Assembly (NCBI GenBank): GCA_030749435.1
Contig: JASMKH010000005.1
Location: forward strand, 29,802-93,801
From: Phycisphaerales bacterium
GTDB lineage: Bacteria; Planctomycetota; Phycisphaerae; Phycisphaerales; SM1A02
Length of the DNA: 64,000 nucleotides
Reading direction: 5' to 3'
Shown here: one piece after another, positions 35,652-44,770 of the stretch
How the letters are laid out: each line of letters starts with the position of its first letter
How positions within the stretch are numbered: position 1 is the first letter of the stretch
The notes under the pieces: generated by a model
Told to the model about the DNA's origin: nothing
Database searches by the model: none
Seen by the model: the letters and a program-made list of their open reading frames with translations, nothing else
Made by a program: the position numbers and the translations under genes

Positions 35652-37133
35652 ATGCGCGTCTTCATGCTCGGGTGGGAGTTCCCCCCCTTCATCACCGGCG
35701 GGCTCGGAACCGCCTGCCACGGACTGACCCGCGCCATGGATGCGCAGGGAATCGGCGTGACTTTCGTCATGCCGGGGGCGACCGATCCGACAGCCGCCTC
35801 GCACGTCGACCTGCTCAGCCCCGATTCGGTCGCGTCACCTCCGCCCGATGAGACTCAACCCGCGCCGCCATCGGCAGACGCACCGACACCGGTGTCGCCA
35901 CCGCGTGCCGCGTCGGCGGCTGTGGACAGTCCTCCCATTTCCTCGCCCCCGCGGCCAGAGGGGTTTTCCCGCGAGGCGGAGTTTGTTCATCTGCCCGTGC
36001 ACTTCCGGCAGCCGTACGACTCCGACTCACCGCAGGAGGGCGTCGCGGCGCTCGGTGTTTCAGCGGAACCGACACCGGAGGGCGAGGCGAGTGCACGCCA
36101 GCCGACCGATCATGCGGACAGCGAGTCGCTGCACCATGCAGATGCCGACGACTCCTGCGACGACCTTCCCGCCGGAGAAGGTACGACCGACTACTCCGGC
36201 GACATCATGACCGAGGTCCGCCGCTTTGCCCGGTTCGCCCGGGATGCTGCTCGAAACCGATCCTTCGACGTGATTCACGCCCATGATTGGATGACCTATC
36301 CGGCAGGGCTTGAGGTGGCCCGCCGCACCGGCAAACCGCTTGTCGTCCACGTCCACTCGACTGAGTTTGATCGAAGCGGCGAGCAGGTCAACCAGCAGAT
36401 CTACGACATCGAGCGGCGGGGCATGCATGGCGCCATGCGGGTCATCACGGTCTCCCGGCTGACTCGCAACATCGTGGTGAGGCGATACGGGGTCAACCCC
36501 GACAAAGTGACGGTCGTCTACAACGGCGTCGCAATCGATCCGATCGCCGCTGGCGCACGTCCCATCGGTCGCCGCGAGAAGATCGTCCTCTACTTCGGAC
36601 GGATCACACGCCAGAAGGGACCCGAGTACTTCATCCGCTCGGCCGCCCGAGTCCTGGAGGTTGAGCCTCACGTGCGGTTCATTGTGGCCGGGTCCGGAGA
36701 CCTCTACCGCCGCTGCATCGAACTGGCTGCGGAACTGGGGATCGGGCAGCACTTTCTCTTCACCGGATTCCTCCGAGGGCCGGACATCGACAAGGTCTTC
36801 CACATGGCGGACCTGTTCGTGATGCCCTCGGTCTCGGAGCCCTTTGGAATCGCGCCACTCGAAGCGATGGGGCACGACGTCCCGGTGCTGATCTCGAAGT
36901 CATCAGGGGCCAGCGAGGTACTGACGCACGCGTTGAAGTGCGACTTCTGGGACACCGAGGCCATGGCGGACAAGATCGTGGCAGTCCTGCGGCATCCGCC
37001 GCTCGGTCAGACGCTGCGGCGGCATGGGGTCATCGACATCAAGCGGCTGACGTGGGCCGACGCCGCCACCAAGTGTGGCCGCGTGTACAACCAAGTCGTT
37101 GCGTCGATGGCTGGCGGCGTCCCGAGCATCTGA
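35652..37133 (+). CDS. GT4-type glycosyltransferase with low-complexity insert
   Basis: 493 residues. The opening MRVFMLGWEFPPFITGGLG and VIHAHDWMTYPAG resemble glycogen synthase-like glycosyltransferases. The C-terminal Rossmann half has LYFGRITRQKGPEYFI and the nucleotide-sugar site PSVSEPFGIAPLEAM. Between about residues 55 and 180 is a proline-, alanine- and acid-rich insert with no predicted fold, followed by a return to the family sequence. Such enzymes build glucans or cell-surface glycans; the acceptor is unknown. It diverges from prmC and is followed 40 bases later by putA. Confidence 0.85.
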   Translation: MRVFMLGWEFPPFITGGLGTACHGLTRAMDAQGIGVTFVMPGATDPTAASHVDLLSPDSVASPPPDETQPAPPSADAPTPVSPPRAASAAVDSPPISSPPRPEGFSREAEFVHLPVHFRQPYDSDSPQEGVAALGVSAEPTPEGEASARQPTDHADSESLHHADADDSCDDLPAGEGTTDYSGDIMTEVRRFARFARDAARNRSFDVIHAHDWMTYPAGLEVARRTGKPLVVHVHSTEFDRSGEQVNQQIYDIERRGMHGAMRVITVSRLTRNIVVRRYGVNPDKVTVVYNGVAIDPIAAGARPIGRREKIVLYFGRITRQKGPEYFIRSAARVLEVEPHVRFIVAGSGDLYRRCIELAAELGIGQHFLFTGFLRGPDIDKVFHMADLFVMPSVSEPFGIAPLEAMGHDVPVLISKSSGASEVLTHALKCDFWDTEAMADKIVAVLRHPPLGQTLRRHGVIDIKRLTWADAATKCGRVYNQVVASMAGGVPSI

Positions 37134-37158
37134 GGCCTCGGGCCCATGCCTCGGGTTC

Positions 37159-37164
37159 TATACT
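37159..37164 (+). promoter_or_regulatory. -10 hexamer directly ahead of putA
   Basis: TATACT, nine bases before ATG 37174, with no ribosome binding site. This is the strongest hexamer of the leaderless set. Confidence 0.5.
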
Positions 37165-37173
37165 CCGCACTCC

Positions 37174-40100
37174 ATGGCCCTCTTCACCAGACGATCCAAG
37201 AGCCCCGAGCCAGCGGAGCCCGAGGCGGTCCCCACGGGAACCAGTCCGTTCTCCAGCCAGACTGAAGCGGCGGCCACACGTATCGGGACGGGCCTCCTTC
37301 GCGATGCCGACCGACACGCCAGGGGCCTGCTTTCGGCGGCGTTCTGGTCCGACAAGTTGATGGATTGGGCAATGAAGGACGAGGCCTTCAAAGTGCAACT
37401 CTTCCGCTTCGTCGACTGCTTCCCGGCGCTGAGCAGCAAGCAGGACGTCCATGAACACCTTCAGGACTACCTCACCCAGCCAGGCGTCACCCTCCCCTCC
37501 GGGCTCGGGCTGGGACTCAAAGCCGGTGGACTTGCCAAAGGCGCGATGACCCGCACGGTGGCAGGCCGCATCGAGTCAATGGCCAAACGATTCATCGCCG
37601 GCACGGACGCCGCCTCGGCGCTGCCCATGCTTGGCAAGCTCTGGGACGAAGGTCTGGCCTTCTCGGTCGACCTGCTCGGCGAGGCGTGTGTCAGCGATGC
37701 CGAAGCCGCAACCTATCAAGCCAGATACATGGATCTCGTCGACAATCTCCCGGACGCCGTGGCCAAGTGGCCCGCGAATCCGATCCTCGAGTCGGACCAT
37801 CTCGGGTCGATCCCGCGAGCCAACGTCTCCATCAAGATCAGTTCGTTGTACGCGCGAACCGATCCGATTGATCCGGCGGGCTCGGTCGACGGGCTGGTCG
37901 ATGCGCTCCGTCCGATCCTCACCCGCGCGGGCGAGCGCGGCGTGCTCGTCAACTTCGATATGGAGCACTTTGCGCTCAAAGACCTCACGATTGATCTGTT
38001 CCAGCGATGCTGCGAAGAGGTCGACTTCCCCGCCGGACTTGCCATGCAGGCCTATCTTCGAAGCGGCGATGACGATGCGAAGAGGATGATCGACTGGGCC
38101 CGCGGATGTGGGCGTCAGGTCACCGTTCGGCTGGTCAAGGGTGCCTACTGGGACGCCGAGACGATCGAGGCCGAGATGCATGGCTGGCCGGTTCCGGTAT
38201 GGTCCCGCAAGCGAGACACGGACGCGTGTTTCGAACGAATGACCGCGAGCTTCATCAGGAACATACCGAAGTCGTCGGATGTCGGTGGCGTCAAACTCGC
38301 CCTTGGATCGCACAACCTGCGATCGATCGCCGTCGCACTGGCGCTGCTCGAAGAGAATGGACTCCCGCAATCCGCGCTCGAACTGCAGATGTTGCACGGT
38401 ATGGCGGACCAACTCAAGGCCGTCGCCGTCGAACGGAAGATGCGGTTGCGGGAGTACGTCCCGGTCGGCGAAATGATTCCGGGCATGGCCTACCTCGTTC
38501 GCAGACTCTTGGAGAACACATCCAACGAGTCCTGGCTGCGGGGAAGTTCGTCCGGAGCATCATCGGCGGAAGCCCAGCTTGCTCAGCCTCACGGAGAGGA
38601 TCCAGCAACCGACCCGGGAGTCGCGCGAATCGACGGCAGTCCCGAACGACACGGCCTGTCCGACGCCGTGCAGCAGCTCGCCGACGGTCGCCCATTCTTC
38701 ACGGAGCCGATGCGCGACTTCGCCCGACACGAGCAGCGATCCGCCTTCGCCGAAGCCATCTCATCCGCCGGCGTTCCAGACGTCCCCGTCACCGCCACCG
38801 TGGAACAGGCGGACGCTGCGCTTCAGGCGGCGGTTGACGCCTTTCCGAAGTGGCGTGATACACCGGCGATCGATCGCGCCGGGGCTCTGGTGCGGTGCGC
38901 CGAGCTCATGCGATCTCGCCGCGACACCCTGTCTGGCGTCATCATTCGCGAATCGGGCAAGACCTGGCGTGAAGCCGATGCCGATGTCTGCGAAGCGATC
39001 GACTTCTGCGACTACTACGCGCGACAGGCAGTCGGGATGTTCCAGCCGCGACGTCTCGGCCAATTCATCGGCGAGTTGGATACCGAGTTCCATGAGCCCC
39101 GCGGTGTCGCCGTCGTCATCAGTCCGTGGAACTTTCCGCTGGCCATCTGCTGCGGCATGACCGTGGCCGCCTTGGTGACCGGCAACACAGTCATCGTCAA
39201 ACCAGCCGAACAGACACCGGGCATCGCCCGGCTCCTCATCGACATGCTCCACGAAGCGGGTGTCCCTCGGGAAGCGCTGCACTTCCTTCCGGGCCGCGGG
39301 GAGACGGTTGGCGCCCATCTCGTACGGGATCCTCGAACCTCGCTGGTTGCCTTCACAGGATCAAAGAGTGTCGGCCTCGACATCGTGCAGGCATGCGGCG
39401 TCGTCACCGATTCCCAACACCATGTCAAGCGCGTCGTGTGCGAGATGGGCGGTAAGAACGCCATCATCATCGACACTTCGGCAGACCTCGACGAGGCCGT
39501 TCTCGGAGTCCGAGACAGCGCCTTCAACTTCCAGGGGCAGAAATGCTCCGCCTGCAGCCGGGCCATCGTCGTCGGGTCGGCCTGGGAGCCCTTCGTCGAG
39601 CGGCTCCTTCCGTCGGTCGAGACGCTTGTCGTCGGCGACCCCTTGCTGCCGGGAACAGACATCGGTCCGGTCATCGACGATGAGGCCGCCAACAAGATCC
39701 GGTCCTACATCGAGATCGGCGCAGCGGAGGGCACGCTTGCCGCAGCAGCCAGCGTTCCTGACGGCCTCGAGGCCAGTGTCGGAAAGCCGTTCGTGGCACC
39801 GCATGTCTTCACCGGCATCGAGCCACATCACCGGCTGGCGCGAGAGGAGATCTTCGGCCCGGTACTCGCCGTCATGAAAGCCGACTCGTTCGAACACGCA
39901 CTGGAGATCGCCAACACGACGGAGTACCGCCTGACCGGCGCCGTCTACAGCCGTCGCCCGGCGCACCTTGAGATCGCCAAGCGGCAATTCCGTGTCGGAA
40001 ACCTCTATCTCAACCGCAACAGTACCGGCGCGCTGGTGGGCCGCCAGCCCTTCGGCGGCTTTGGAATGTCGGGCGTTGGCGCCAAGGCGGGTGGCCGGGA

Positions 40101-40176
40101 GTACCTCGCGCAGTTCACCGTTCCGCGGGCCATCTGCGAGAACACCATGCGGCGAGGCTTTGCCCCCGGCCTCTAG
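37174..40176 (+). CDS. putA: Bifunctional proline dehydrogenase / L-glutamate gamma-semialdehyde dehydrogenase
   Basis: Oxidises proline to glutamate in two steps. 1000 residues. The proline dehydrogenase barrel (about 60-470) shows VSIKISSLYARTDP, VRLVKGAYWDAE, LALGSHNLRS and LQMLHGMADQ. A poorly conserved linker of about 60 residues follows. The aldehyde dehydrogenase part (about 530-1000) shows SPWNFPLAICCGM, FTGSKSVGL, catalytic Glu in CEMGGKNAI and catalytic Cys in QGQKCSACSR. No DNA-binding N-terminus is present, so it is not a trifunctional PutA. ATG 37174 lies right behind TATACT. It ends 18 bases from yifB. Confidence 0.95.
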   Translation: MALFTRRSKSPEPAEPEAVPTGTSPFSSQTEAAATRIGTGLLRDADRHARGLLSAAFWSDKLMDWAMKDEAFKVQLFRFVDCFPALSSKQDVHEHLQDYLTQPGVTLPSGLGLGLKAGGLAKGAMTRTVAGRIESMAKRFIAGTDAASALPMLGKLWDEGLAFSVDLLGEACVSDAEAATYQARYMDLVDNLPDAVAKWPANPILESDHLGSIPRANVSIKISSLYARTDPIDPAGSVDGLVDALRPILTRAGERGVLVNFDMEHFALKDLTIDLFQRCCEEVDFPAGLAMQAYLRSGDDDAKRMIDWARGCGRQVTVRLVKGAYWDAETIEAEMHGWPVPVWSRKRDTDACFERMTASFIRNIPKSSDVGGVKLALGSHNLRSIAVALALLEENGLPQSALELQMLHGMADQLKAVAVERKMRLREYVPVGEMIPGMAYLVRRLLENTSNESWLRGSSSGASSAEAQLAQPHGEDPATDPGVARIDGSPERHGLSDAVQQLADGRPFFTEPMRDFARHEQRSAFAEAISSAGVPDVPVTATVEQADAALQAAVDAFPKWRDTPAIDRAGALVRCAELMRSRRDTLSGVIIRESGKTWREADADVCEAIDFCDYYARQAVGMFQPRRLGQFIGELDTEFHEPRGVAVVISPWNFPLAICCGMTVAALVTGNTVIVKPAEQTPGIARLLIDMLHEAGVPREALHFLPGRGETVGAHLVRDPRTSLVAFTGSKSVGLDIVQACGVVTDSQHHVKRVVCEMGGKNAIIIDTSADLDEAVLGVRDSAFNFQGQKCSACSRAIVVGSAWEPFVERLLPSVETLVVGDPLLPGTDIGPVIDDEAANKIRSYIEIGAAEGTLAAAASVPDGLEASVGKPFVAPHVFTGIEPHHRLAREEIFGPVLAVMKADSFEHALEIANTTEYRLTGAVYSRRPAHLEIAKRQFRVGNLYLNRNSTGALVGRQPFGGFGMSGVGAKAGGREYLAQFTVPRAICENTMRRGFAPGL

Positions 40177-40194
40177 CAACGACAGTTTCGGGAA

Positions 40195-41667
40195 TCACAA
40201 CGCTCGATCCAGCCATCGGTACTGAATCGACTCCGCGATGTGGCGCGATTCAATCTCGGGGTGCTCTTCAAGATCCGCCAACGTGCGGGACACGCGGCGA
40301 AGACGATCCCATGCCCGCGCGCTCAAGCCCAGTTCTTCGACGGCTCGTCGCAGCAACGCTCGGGCATTGTCCGACATGGGCGCGTAATCGTCGAGTTGCC
40401 TTGAGCCGAGCCGCCCATTGGGAACGCTCCCCTGCCGAAGCCGCTGAAAGCGCCACGCCGATGCCACGATCGCCGCAACATCGCCGCTGGCCTCTGCAGT
40501 CCGCTCGCCATCAAGTTCATCCGCTGGCACCGGGGGCACCTCGACCTGCAGGTCGATGCGATCGAGCAGCGGACCCGAGAGCCGCTGCAGCGAACCGTCC
40601 GACCCCACCCGGCCGTTGCCCCGTCTGGTCGGATTCATCGCCGCCACCAGCAACACCCTCGCTGGAAAGGACACGCTCCCTGAGGCCCGGGCAATGACGA
40701 CCTCGTCACGCTCAAGCGGCTCTCGAAGCGCTTCCAGCGCCGAGCGGGAGAACTCCGGGAACTCGTCCAGAAAAAGCACCCCGTGATGGGCCAGCGTGAT
40801 CTCACCCGGCCGGGGCCGGGTTCCACCCCCGACGATGGCAGCCGACGAGGCCGTGTGATGCGGGCTTCGGAAGGGACGACGAGCGACCAGGGGCGTGCCA
40901 GCGACCGAGGCGATTCGCGCCATCTCCAGTGCTTCGCCATTCTCGGGACGGGGCAGGATGCCGGGAAGGCAGCGGGCAAGCGTCGTCTTGCCACTCCCAG
41001 GCGGACCGACCATCAGCAGGTTGTGCCAGCCTGCGGCCGCCACAGTGAGCGCTCTGCGGGGAAGCGCCTGCCCCCGCACGTCGGCCAGGTTGAGCCCCTC
41101 ATCAGCCGCCTCCATGGTCGGGGGCCGCGCCACGGGCAGATCCCGCCGTCCACTCAGAAACTCGACGACGTCGACCAGACTGTCCGCAGGACGGCTTCGA
41201 ATCCGATCGACAAGTGCGGCAGCCGGCGCGCTGGCGGCAGGAAGGAGCACATTGCCGACTCCGCTCCGGACTGCCAGATCGGCCATCGCGACGCCACCCG
41301 GAATCGCCTGCAGCGTGCCGTCCAGACGCAGTTCCCCGGCAATCAGACAGTCGCCTGCGCGGCTGCGGGAATCGACTCCGAGTTCACCCGACGCCAGCAG
41401 CACCGCAACCGCGATGGGCAGGTCATAGAGCGGACCCTCTTTGCGGTGGGTGGCGGGCGAGAGGTTGATCGTCACGCGGCCCGGTGGATACCCGAACCCC
41501 CCTGCTTCCATCGCGGCCTGGACACGATCCACCGCCTCGCGGACGGCCGCATCGGGCAGCCCCACGACGGTCGTTCGAGGCGTCTTGTCATCGAGAATGG
41601 CGACCTCGACACGGCATGGACGCGCCTCCACGCCGTCAAGAATGAACGTCTGCACTGCGCTTCGCAT
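40195..41667 (-). CDS. YifB/ComM family Mg chelatase-like AAA+ ATPase
   Basis: 490 residues. N-terminal domain (VEVAILDDKTPRTTVVGLPDAAVREAVDRV) with the ribosomal S5-like fold; AAA+ core with Walker A VGPPGSGKTTLAR and Walker B GVLFLDEFPEF; RPFRSPHHTAS and AAMNPTRRG as family blocks; and a C-terminal lid with RVSRTLADLEEH. ComM in naturally transformable bacteria is a branch-migration helicase in recombination; a like role is likely. It is the last gene of the tight minus-strand group that starts at 45568. Confidence 0.92.
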   Translation of the reverse strand: MRSAVQTFILDGVEARPCRVEVAILDDKTPRTTVVGLPDAAVREAVDRVQAAMEAGGFGYPPGRVTINLSPATHRKEGPLYDLPIAVAVLLASGELGVDSRSRAGDCLIAGELRLDGTLQAIPGGVAMADLAVRSGVGNVLLPAASAPAAALVDRIRSRPADSLVDVVEFLSGRRDLPVARPPTMEAADEGLNLADVRGQALPRRALTVAAAGWHNLLMVGPPGSGKTTLARCLPGILPRPENGEALEMARIASVAGTPLVARRPFRSPHHTASSAAIVGGGTRPRPGEITLAHHGVLFLDEFPEFSRSALEALREPLERDEVVIARASGSVSFPARVLLVAAMNPTRRGNGRVGSDGSLQRLSGPLLDRIDLQVEVPPVPADELDGERTAEASGDVAAIVASAWRFQRLRQGSVPNGRLGSRQLDDYAPMSDNARALLRRAVEELGLSARAWDRLRRVSRTLADLEEHPEIESRHIAESIQYRWLDRAL

Positions 41668-41694
41668 TCCGGGGCCCTCAGACGCCCCTGCTTC

Positions 41695-43323
41695 CTACAC
41701 GGGCGCACGCTCCAACTGGTCTTGAACGGCCCTCCCGAGCACAAGGCCGACGGCATCTTCCTCAAGCACGATCTCGGTCGCACCGGCCACCCTCAACTGG
41801 GCTTCGGCACGGTTGTACCCGCACCGCACGACGACGGGCGTTGAAACTGCCAAAGTGCGCACCTGACGAACTACTTCGGCGGCCGCCTGCGGATCGGGAA
41901 GGCTCACGACAATCAGTCTGGCTCGCGCCACCCCAGCCGCTCGCAGCGTTTCCGGCCGCCGCGCATCGCCCACGATGCCCTCGTCCCCTGCCTGCCGCCG
42001 GCGGAGGACTTCGTGACTGTTGAAGTCGATCACCGTGACCGGAACCCCCGCCTCCCGGGCACACGAAAGGGCCTGCTGCGCAGAGGGGCCGATTCCAATC
42101 ACAATCACGCGACCGTGACCCCCCTTCGAGGTCGATCCCTCCACCGGCGATCGCAAGCCTGCCGCAACACGAGGCGCCACAGCCACCATCATCGGAACAA
42201 GCAGCAGCGTCACAACCGAGGCTGCCACGAAGAGATCGAGCGTCTCCCCCGCCAGCAGTCCTTCATTGCGAGCGACTCCACCGAGCACAAAGGAGAACTC
42301 TCCGATCTGCGCCACGCAGAAGCCAACTCCGATCGCAGTGCCCGCCGCCGCACCGGCAAGCCTGGCGGCAAGACCCGTCGCCAGAATCTTGCCCACGATG
42401 ATCAGGCAGGCGAGCAGCAGCACCGTCAGGACTCGGTCTGGCGCGGCCAGCCAGGTCAGGTCTGCAAGCGTACCGATACTCGCGAAGAAGATGGTCAGGA
42501 AGATCGCCTTGAGTCCGGCGACGTCGGATCGAATCTGGCGAGCGAACGGTGAGTTCGCCAATGCCAGGCCCGCAATGAACGCGCCGACGGCGGCCGAGAG
42601 TCCGAGTTCGTGTGACAGCCACGCTGCGAGCACACCCGTCACAACGGCCAGAACCACGGGCAGTTCGCGATTCCCGCTCAAGTGACTGCTTTGAAGCAAT
42701 CTCGGAATGAGCAGGATCGCCACGGACCCGATGATCAGGACAGCCACGACGAATCTGGCTCCTGCGAATCCAAGTTCCGTCGCCACTTCCCCAACCTGGA
42801 CGGGGCCACCAATCACAGCGAGCAGAACCACGAGCGGGACAATCGCGATGTCCTGCACAAGCAGCGTGGCGAGCGCCAGACGTCCGTGCGCGGACTCCAA
42901 CTGCCCCGAGTCAAAGAGTGAACGGGCGACGGCGGCGGTGCTGCTGAGCGCCACCATGGCGCCGATCGCGAGCGAGCCGGGCCACTCCCATCCCAGCAGG
43001 TTCGCCACGGCAGATGCGCCTGCCATCGTCAGCACGACCTGCAGGAGACCCGCACGGGCCCCGGGCAGTCCGAATGCAACCAGTTTTTCGCGGGTGATCT
43101 CCAGACCAATCGTGAAGAGAAGCAAGGCGACCCCGAACTCGGCCACATACTGCACTTCGAGTTGATCGCCCTGCACCCATCCGAGCAGGCCGGGGCCGAC
43201 CAACATTCCCCCGAGGATTGCCCCGACGATGGCACTGAGTCCGATCCGCTCGGCGATCACGCCCAACACGGATGCCACCGAGAGCAGCACGACCAGATCG
43301 GTGATCACCTCCCAGCCGTGCAC
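41695..43323 (-). CDS. Kef-type cation:proton antiporter with TrkA-N domain
   Basis: 542 residues. About 12 membrane helices of the CPA2 family; FGVALLLFTIGLEI and ALSSTAAVARSL are conserved inside the transport core, and LLVQDIAIVPLV carries the QD pair. A cytoplasmic NAD-binding TrkA-N domain follows at about 400 (RVIVIGIGPSAQQAL, then VIDFNSHEVLRR). This matches KefB/KefC-like potassium-proton antiporters. The GTG start at 43323 has GGGAGG six bases upstream and overlaps the end of plsC by 19 bases. No KefF/KefG partner is nearby. Confidence 0.88.
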   Translation of the reverse strand: MHGWEVITDLVVLLSVASVLGVIAERIGLSAIVGAILGGMLVGPGLLGWVQGDQLEVQYVAEFGVALLLFTIGLEITREKLVAFGLPGARAGLLQVVLTMAGASAVANLLGWEWPGSLAIGAMVALSSTAAVARSLFDSGQLESAHGRLALATLLVQDIAIVPLVVLLAVIGGPVQVGEVATELGFAGARFVVAVLIIGSVAILLIPRLLQSSHLSGNRELPVVLAVVTGVLAAWLSHELGLSAAVGAFIAGLALANSPFARQIRSDVAGLKAIFLTIFFASIGTLADLTWLAAPDRVLTVLLLACLIIVGKILATGLAARLAGAAAGTAIGVGFCVAQIGEFSFVLGGVARNEGLLAGETLDLFVAASVVTLLLVPMMVAVAPRVAAGLRSPVEGSTSKGGHGRVIVIGIGPSAQQALSCAREAGVPVTVIDFNSHEVLRRRQAGDEGIVGDARRPETLRAAGVARARLIVVSLPDPQAAAEVVRQVRTLAVSTPVVVRCGYNRAEAQLRVAGATEIVLEEDAVGLVLGRAVQDQLERAPV

Positions 43324-44066
43324 GTGTTGCCTCCCGTCTGCTCATCAGCTGGTCCCCGCAAAGGCCAACGCCCACCGGTACGTCGCCGAATCACTTCGCG
43401 GGCCTCGGCACGAAGCGCATCCACCCGGTCATGCAGGTGCTCGAGCGCCCGATCGACCCCCATCTCGAGGAGTTCCTCGCACGGAATGGGTGTTCCAACA
43501 TTGGCGAGGATGCGGCCTCTGCGTCTCGGGCCGGATCCCTTTGGCCACGCGTCGAAGGTTCCTTCGATGCCAACCGGAAGAACTGGAGCACCTCCCCGCT
43601 TGATCAGCAGCCAGACGCCGCGCTCGAACGGGCGCATCGTGCCGTCCAGCGATCGGGTTCCTTCGGGGAATACGACGGAGAGTCTCCCCGAGCGAAGCTC
43701 CTGGAGCACCGCACGCATCGCGCTGGGGTCGGAGGAACCACGATCGACGAAGATGCAGCGATACCCGACTCGCAGCACCCAGGGCATGGGCCAGGGCGAA
43801 TCCGTCAACAGCGATCGCCTCGCCATCATGCGTGGACTCCGGTCGCGGAGAATGATCCCCAGCAACATTGGATCGATGTGCGACTGATGGTTGGCGATGA
43901 CCAGCGCTGCGCCTCGACGGGGAATGCGGCCCCGCCCCATCGTCCGAAATCGCCAGAACACCCAGCAGGTCAGTCCGACGGCCCAGGCAACCAGTCCATA
44001 CCAGATCAACTGCGCAGCGGCAGATCGCTCACCATTGCGGCGTCTGAACTGCAGGATGCTCAGCAC
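43305..44066 (-). CDS. plsC: 1-acylglycerol-3-phosphate acyltransferase (PlsC family)
   Basis: Adds the second acyl chain in phosphatidic acid synthesis. 253 residues. One N-terminal membrane helix; catalytic NHQSHID (the NHx4D box); FVDRGSS; and substrate site FPEGTRS. Its start overlaps the end of cmk and its stop overlaps the antiporter start, so it is internal in a translationally linked group. A lysolipid acyltransferase with another head group remains possible. gpsA at 16-17 kb supplies the glycerol phosphate for the same pathway. Confidence 0.88.
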   Translation of the reverse strand: MLSILQFRRRNGERSAAAQLIWYGLVAWAVGLTCWVFWRFRTMGRGRIPRRGAALVIANHQSHIDPMLLGIILRDRSPRMMARRSLLTDSPWPMPWVLRVGYRCIFVDRGSSDPSAMRAVLQELRSGRLSVVFPEGTRSLDGTMRPFERGVWLLIKRGGAPVLPVGIEGTFDAWPKGSGPRRRGRILANVGTPIPCEELLEMGVDRALEHLHDRVDALRAEAREVIRRRTGGRWPLRGPADEQTGGNTCTAGR

Positions 44067-44767
44067 GACGGACGCACCCGGTCGGCCACCGTCGACCGTA
44101 CTTCCTGTTCCAGACGGTCGACGACTTCATCAAGCGTCAAGGCGGACGTGTCGATCTCGATCGCGCCCTCGGGGCACATGAGCGGGCCGACCGATCGGCT
44201 TGAGTCGATGGCGTCTCGCGTATCGATCTCGGCGCGAACCGCCTGCGGATCGACCTCCCGGCCAGCCTGCTGCAACTGCATGACGCGGCGACCGACGCGA
44301 ACGCCCGGGTCGGCCGTCAGAAAGAAGCGAACTTCGGCATCGGGAAACACAACGGATCCCTGATCTCGGCCCTCGCTGACCAGTTGCAGCCGCTCCGCGG
44401 CGATGCATCGTTGTGCCTCAACCAGGGCAGCGCGCACCGCGGGCACTGCGGCCACGATGGAAACGACCCTCCCAACCTCGGCATCTCGAATGGAGGCCTC
44501 CACCGGCGAGCCGTCGATCGTCGCCACCGGCGGTCGTTGCGTCCAGTCGAACCCAATGTCGTGACGGTCGATCAGGCGAAGCAAGGATTCCGCATCGCCA
44601 GGATCGGCCTCTGCGCGAATCGCGAGGAGCGCCACGCTTCGGTACATCGCACCGGTATCCAGACACTGCACCCCGAGCCGATCCGCGAGCAGGCCCGACA
44701 CCGCCGACTTGCCTGTCCCCGCGGGCCCGTCAATCGTCACGATCAGTCGCTTGGGATGGGGGGCCAT
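44060..44767 (-). CDS. cmk: Cytidylate kinase
   Basis: Phosphorylates CMP and dCMP. 235 residues. P-loop IDGPAGTGKSAVSG; TGAMYRSVAL; the CMP-binding insert with EGRDQGSVVFPDAEVRFFL, where the usual EGRDIGT is EGRDQGS; lid RRVMQLQQAGREVD. Neighbouring cmk and plsC occur side by side in many bacteria. It starts three bases after the stop of the TIM-barrel gene and runs seven bases into plsC. Confidence 0.93.
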   Translation of the reverse strand: MAPHPKRLIVTIDGPAGTGKSAVSGLLADRLGVQCLDTGAMYRSVALLAIRAEADPGDAESLLRLIDRHDIGFDWTQRPPVATIDGSPVEASIRDAEVGRVVSIVAAVPAVRAALVEAQRCIAAERLQLVSEGRDQGSVVFPDAEVRFFLTADPGVRVGRRVMQLQQAGREVDPQAVRAEIDTRDAIDSSRSVGPLMCPEGAIEIDTSALTLDEVVDRLEQEVRSTVADRVRPSC

Positions 44768-44770
44768 TGG

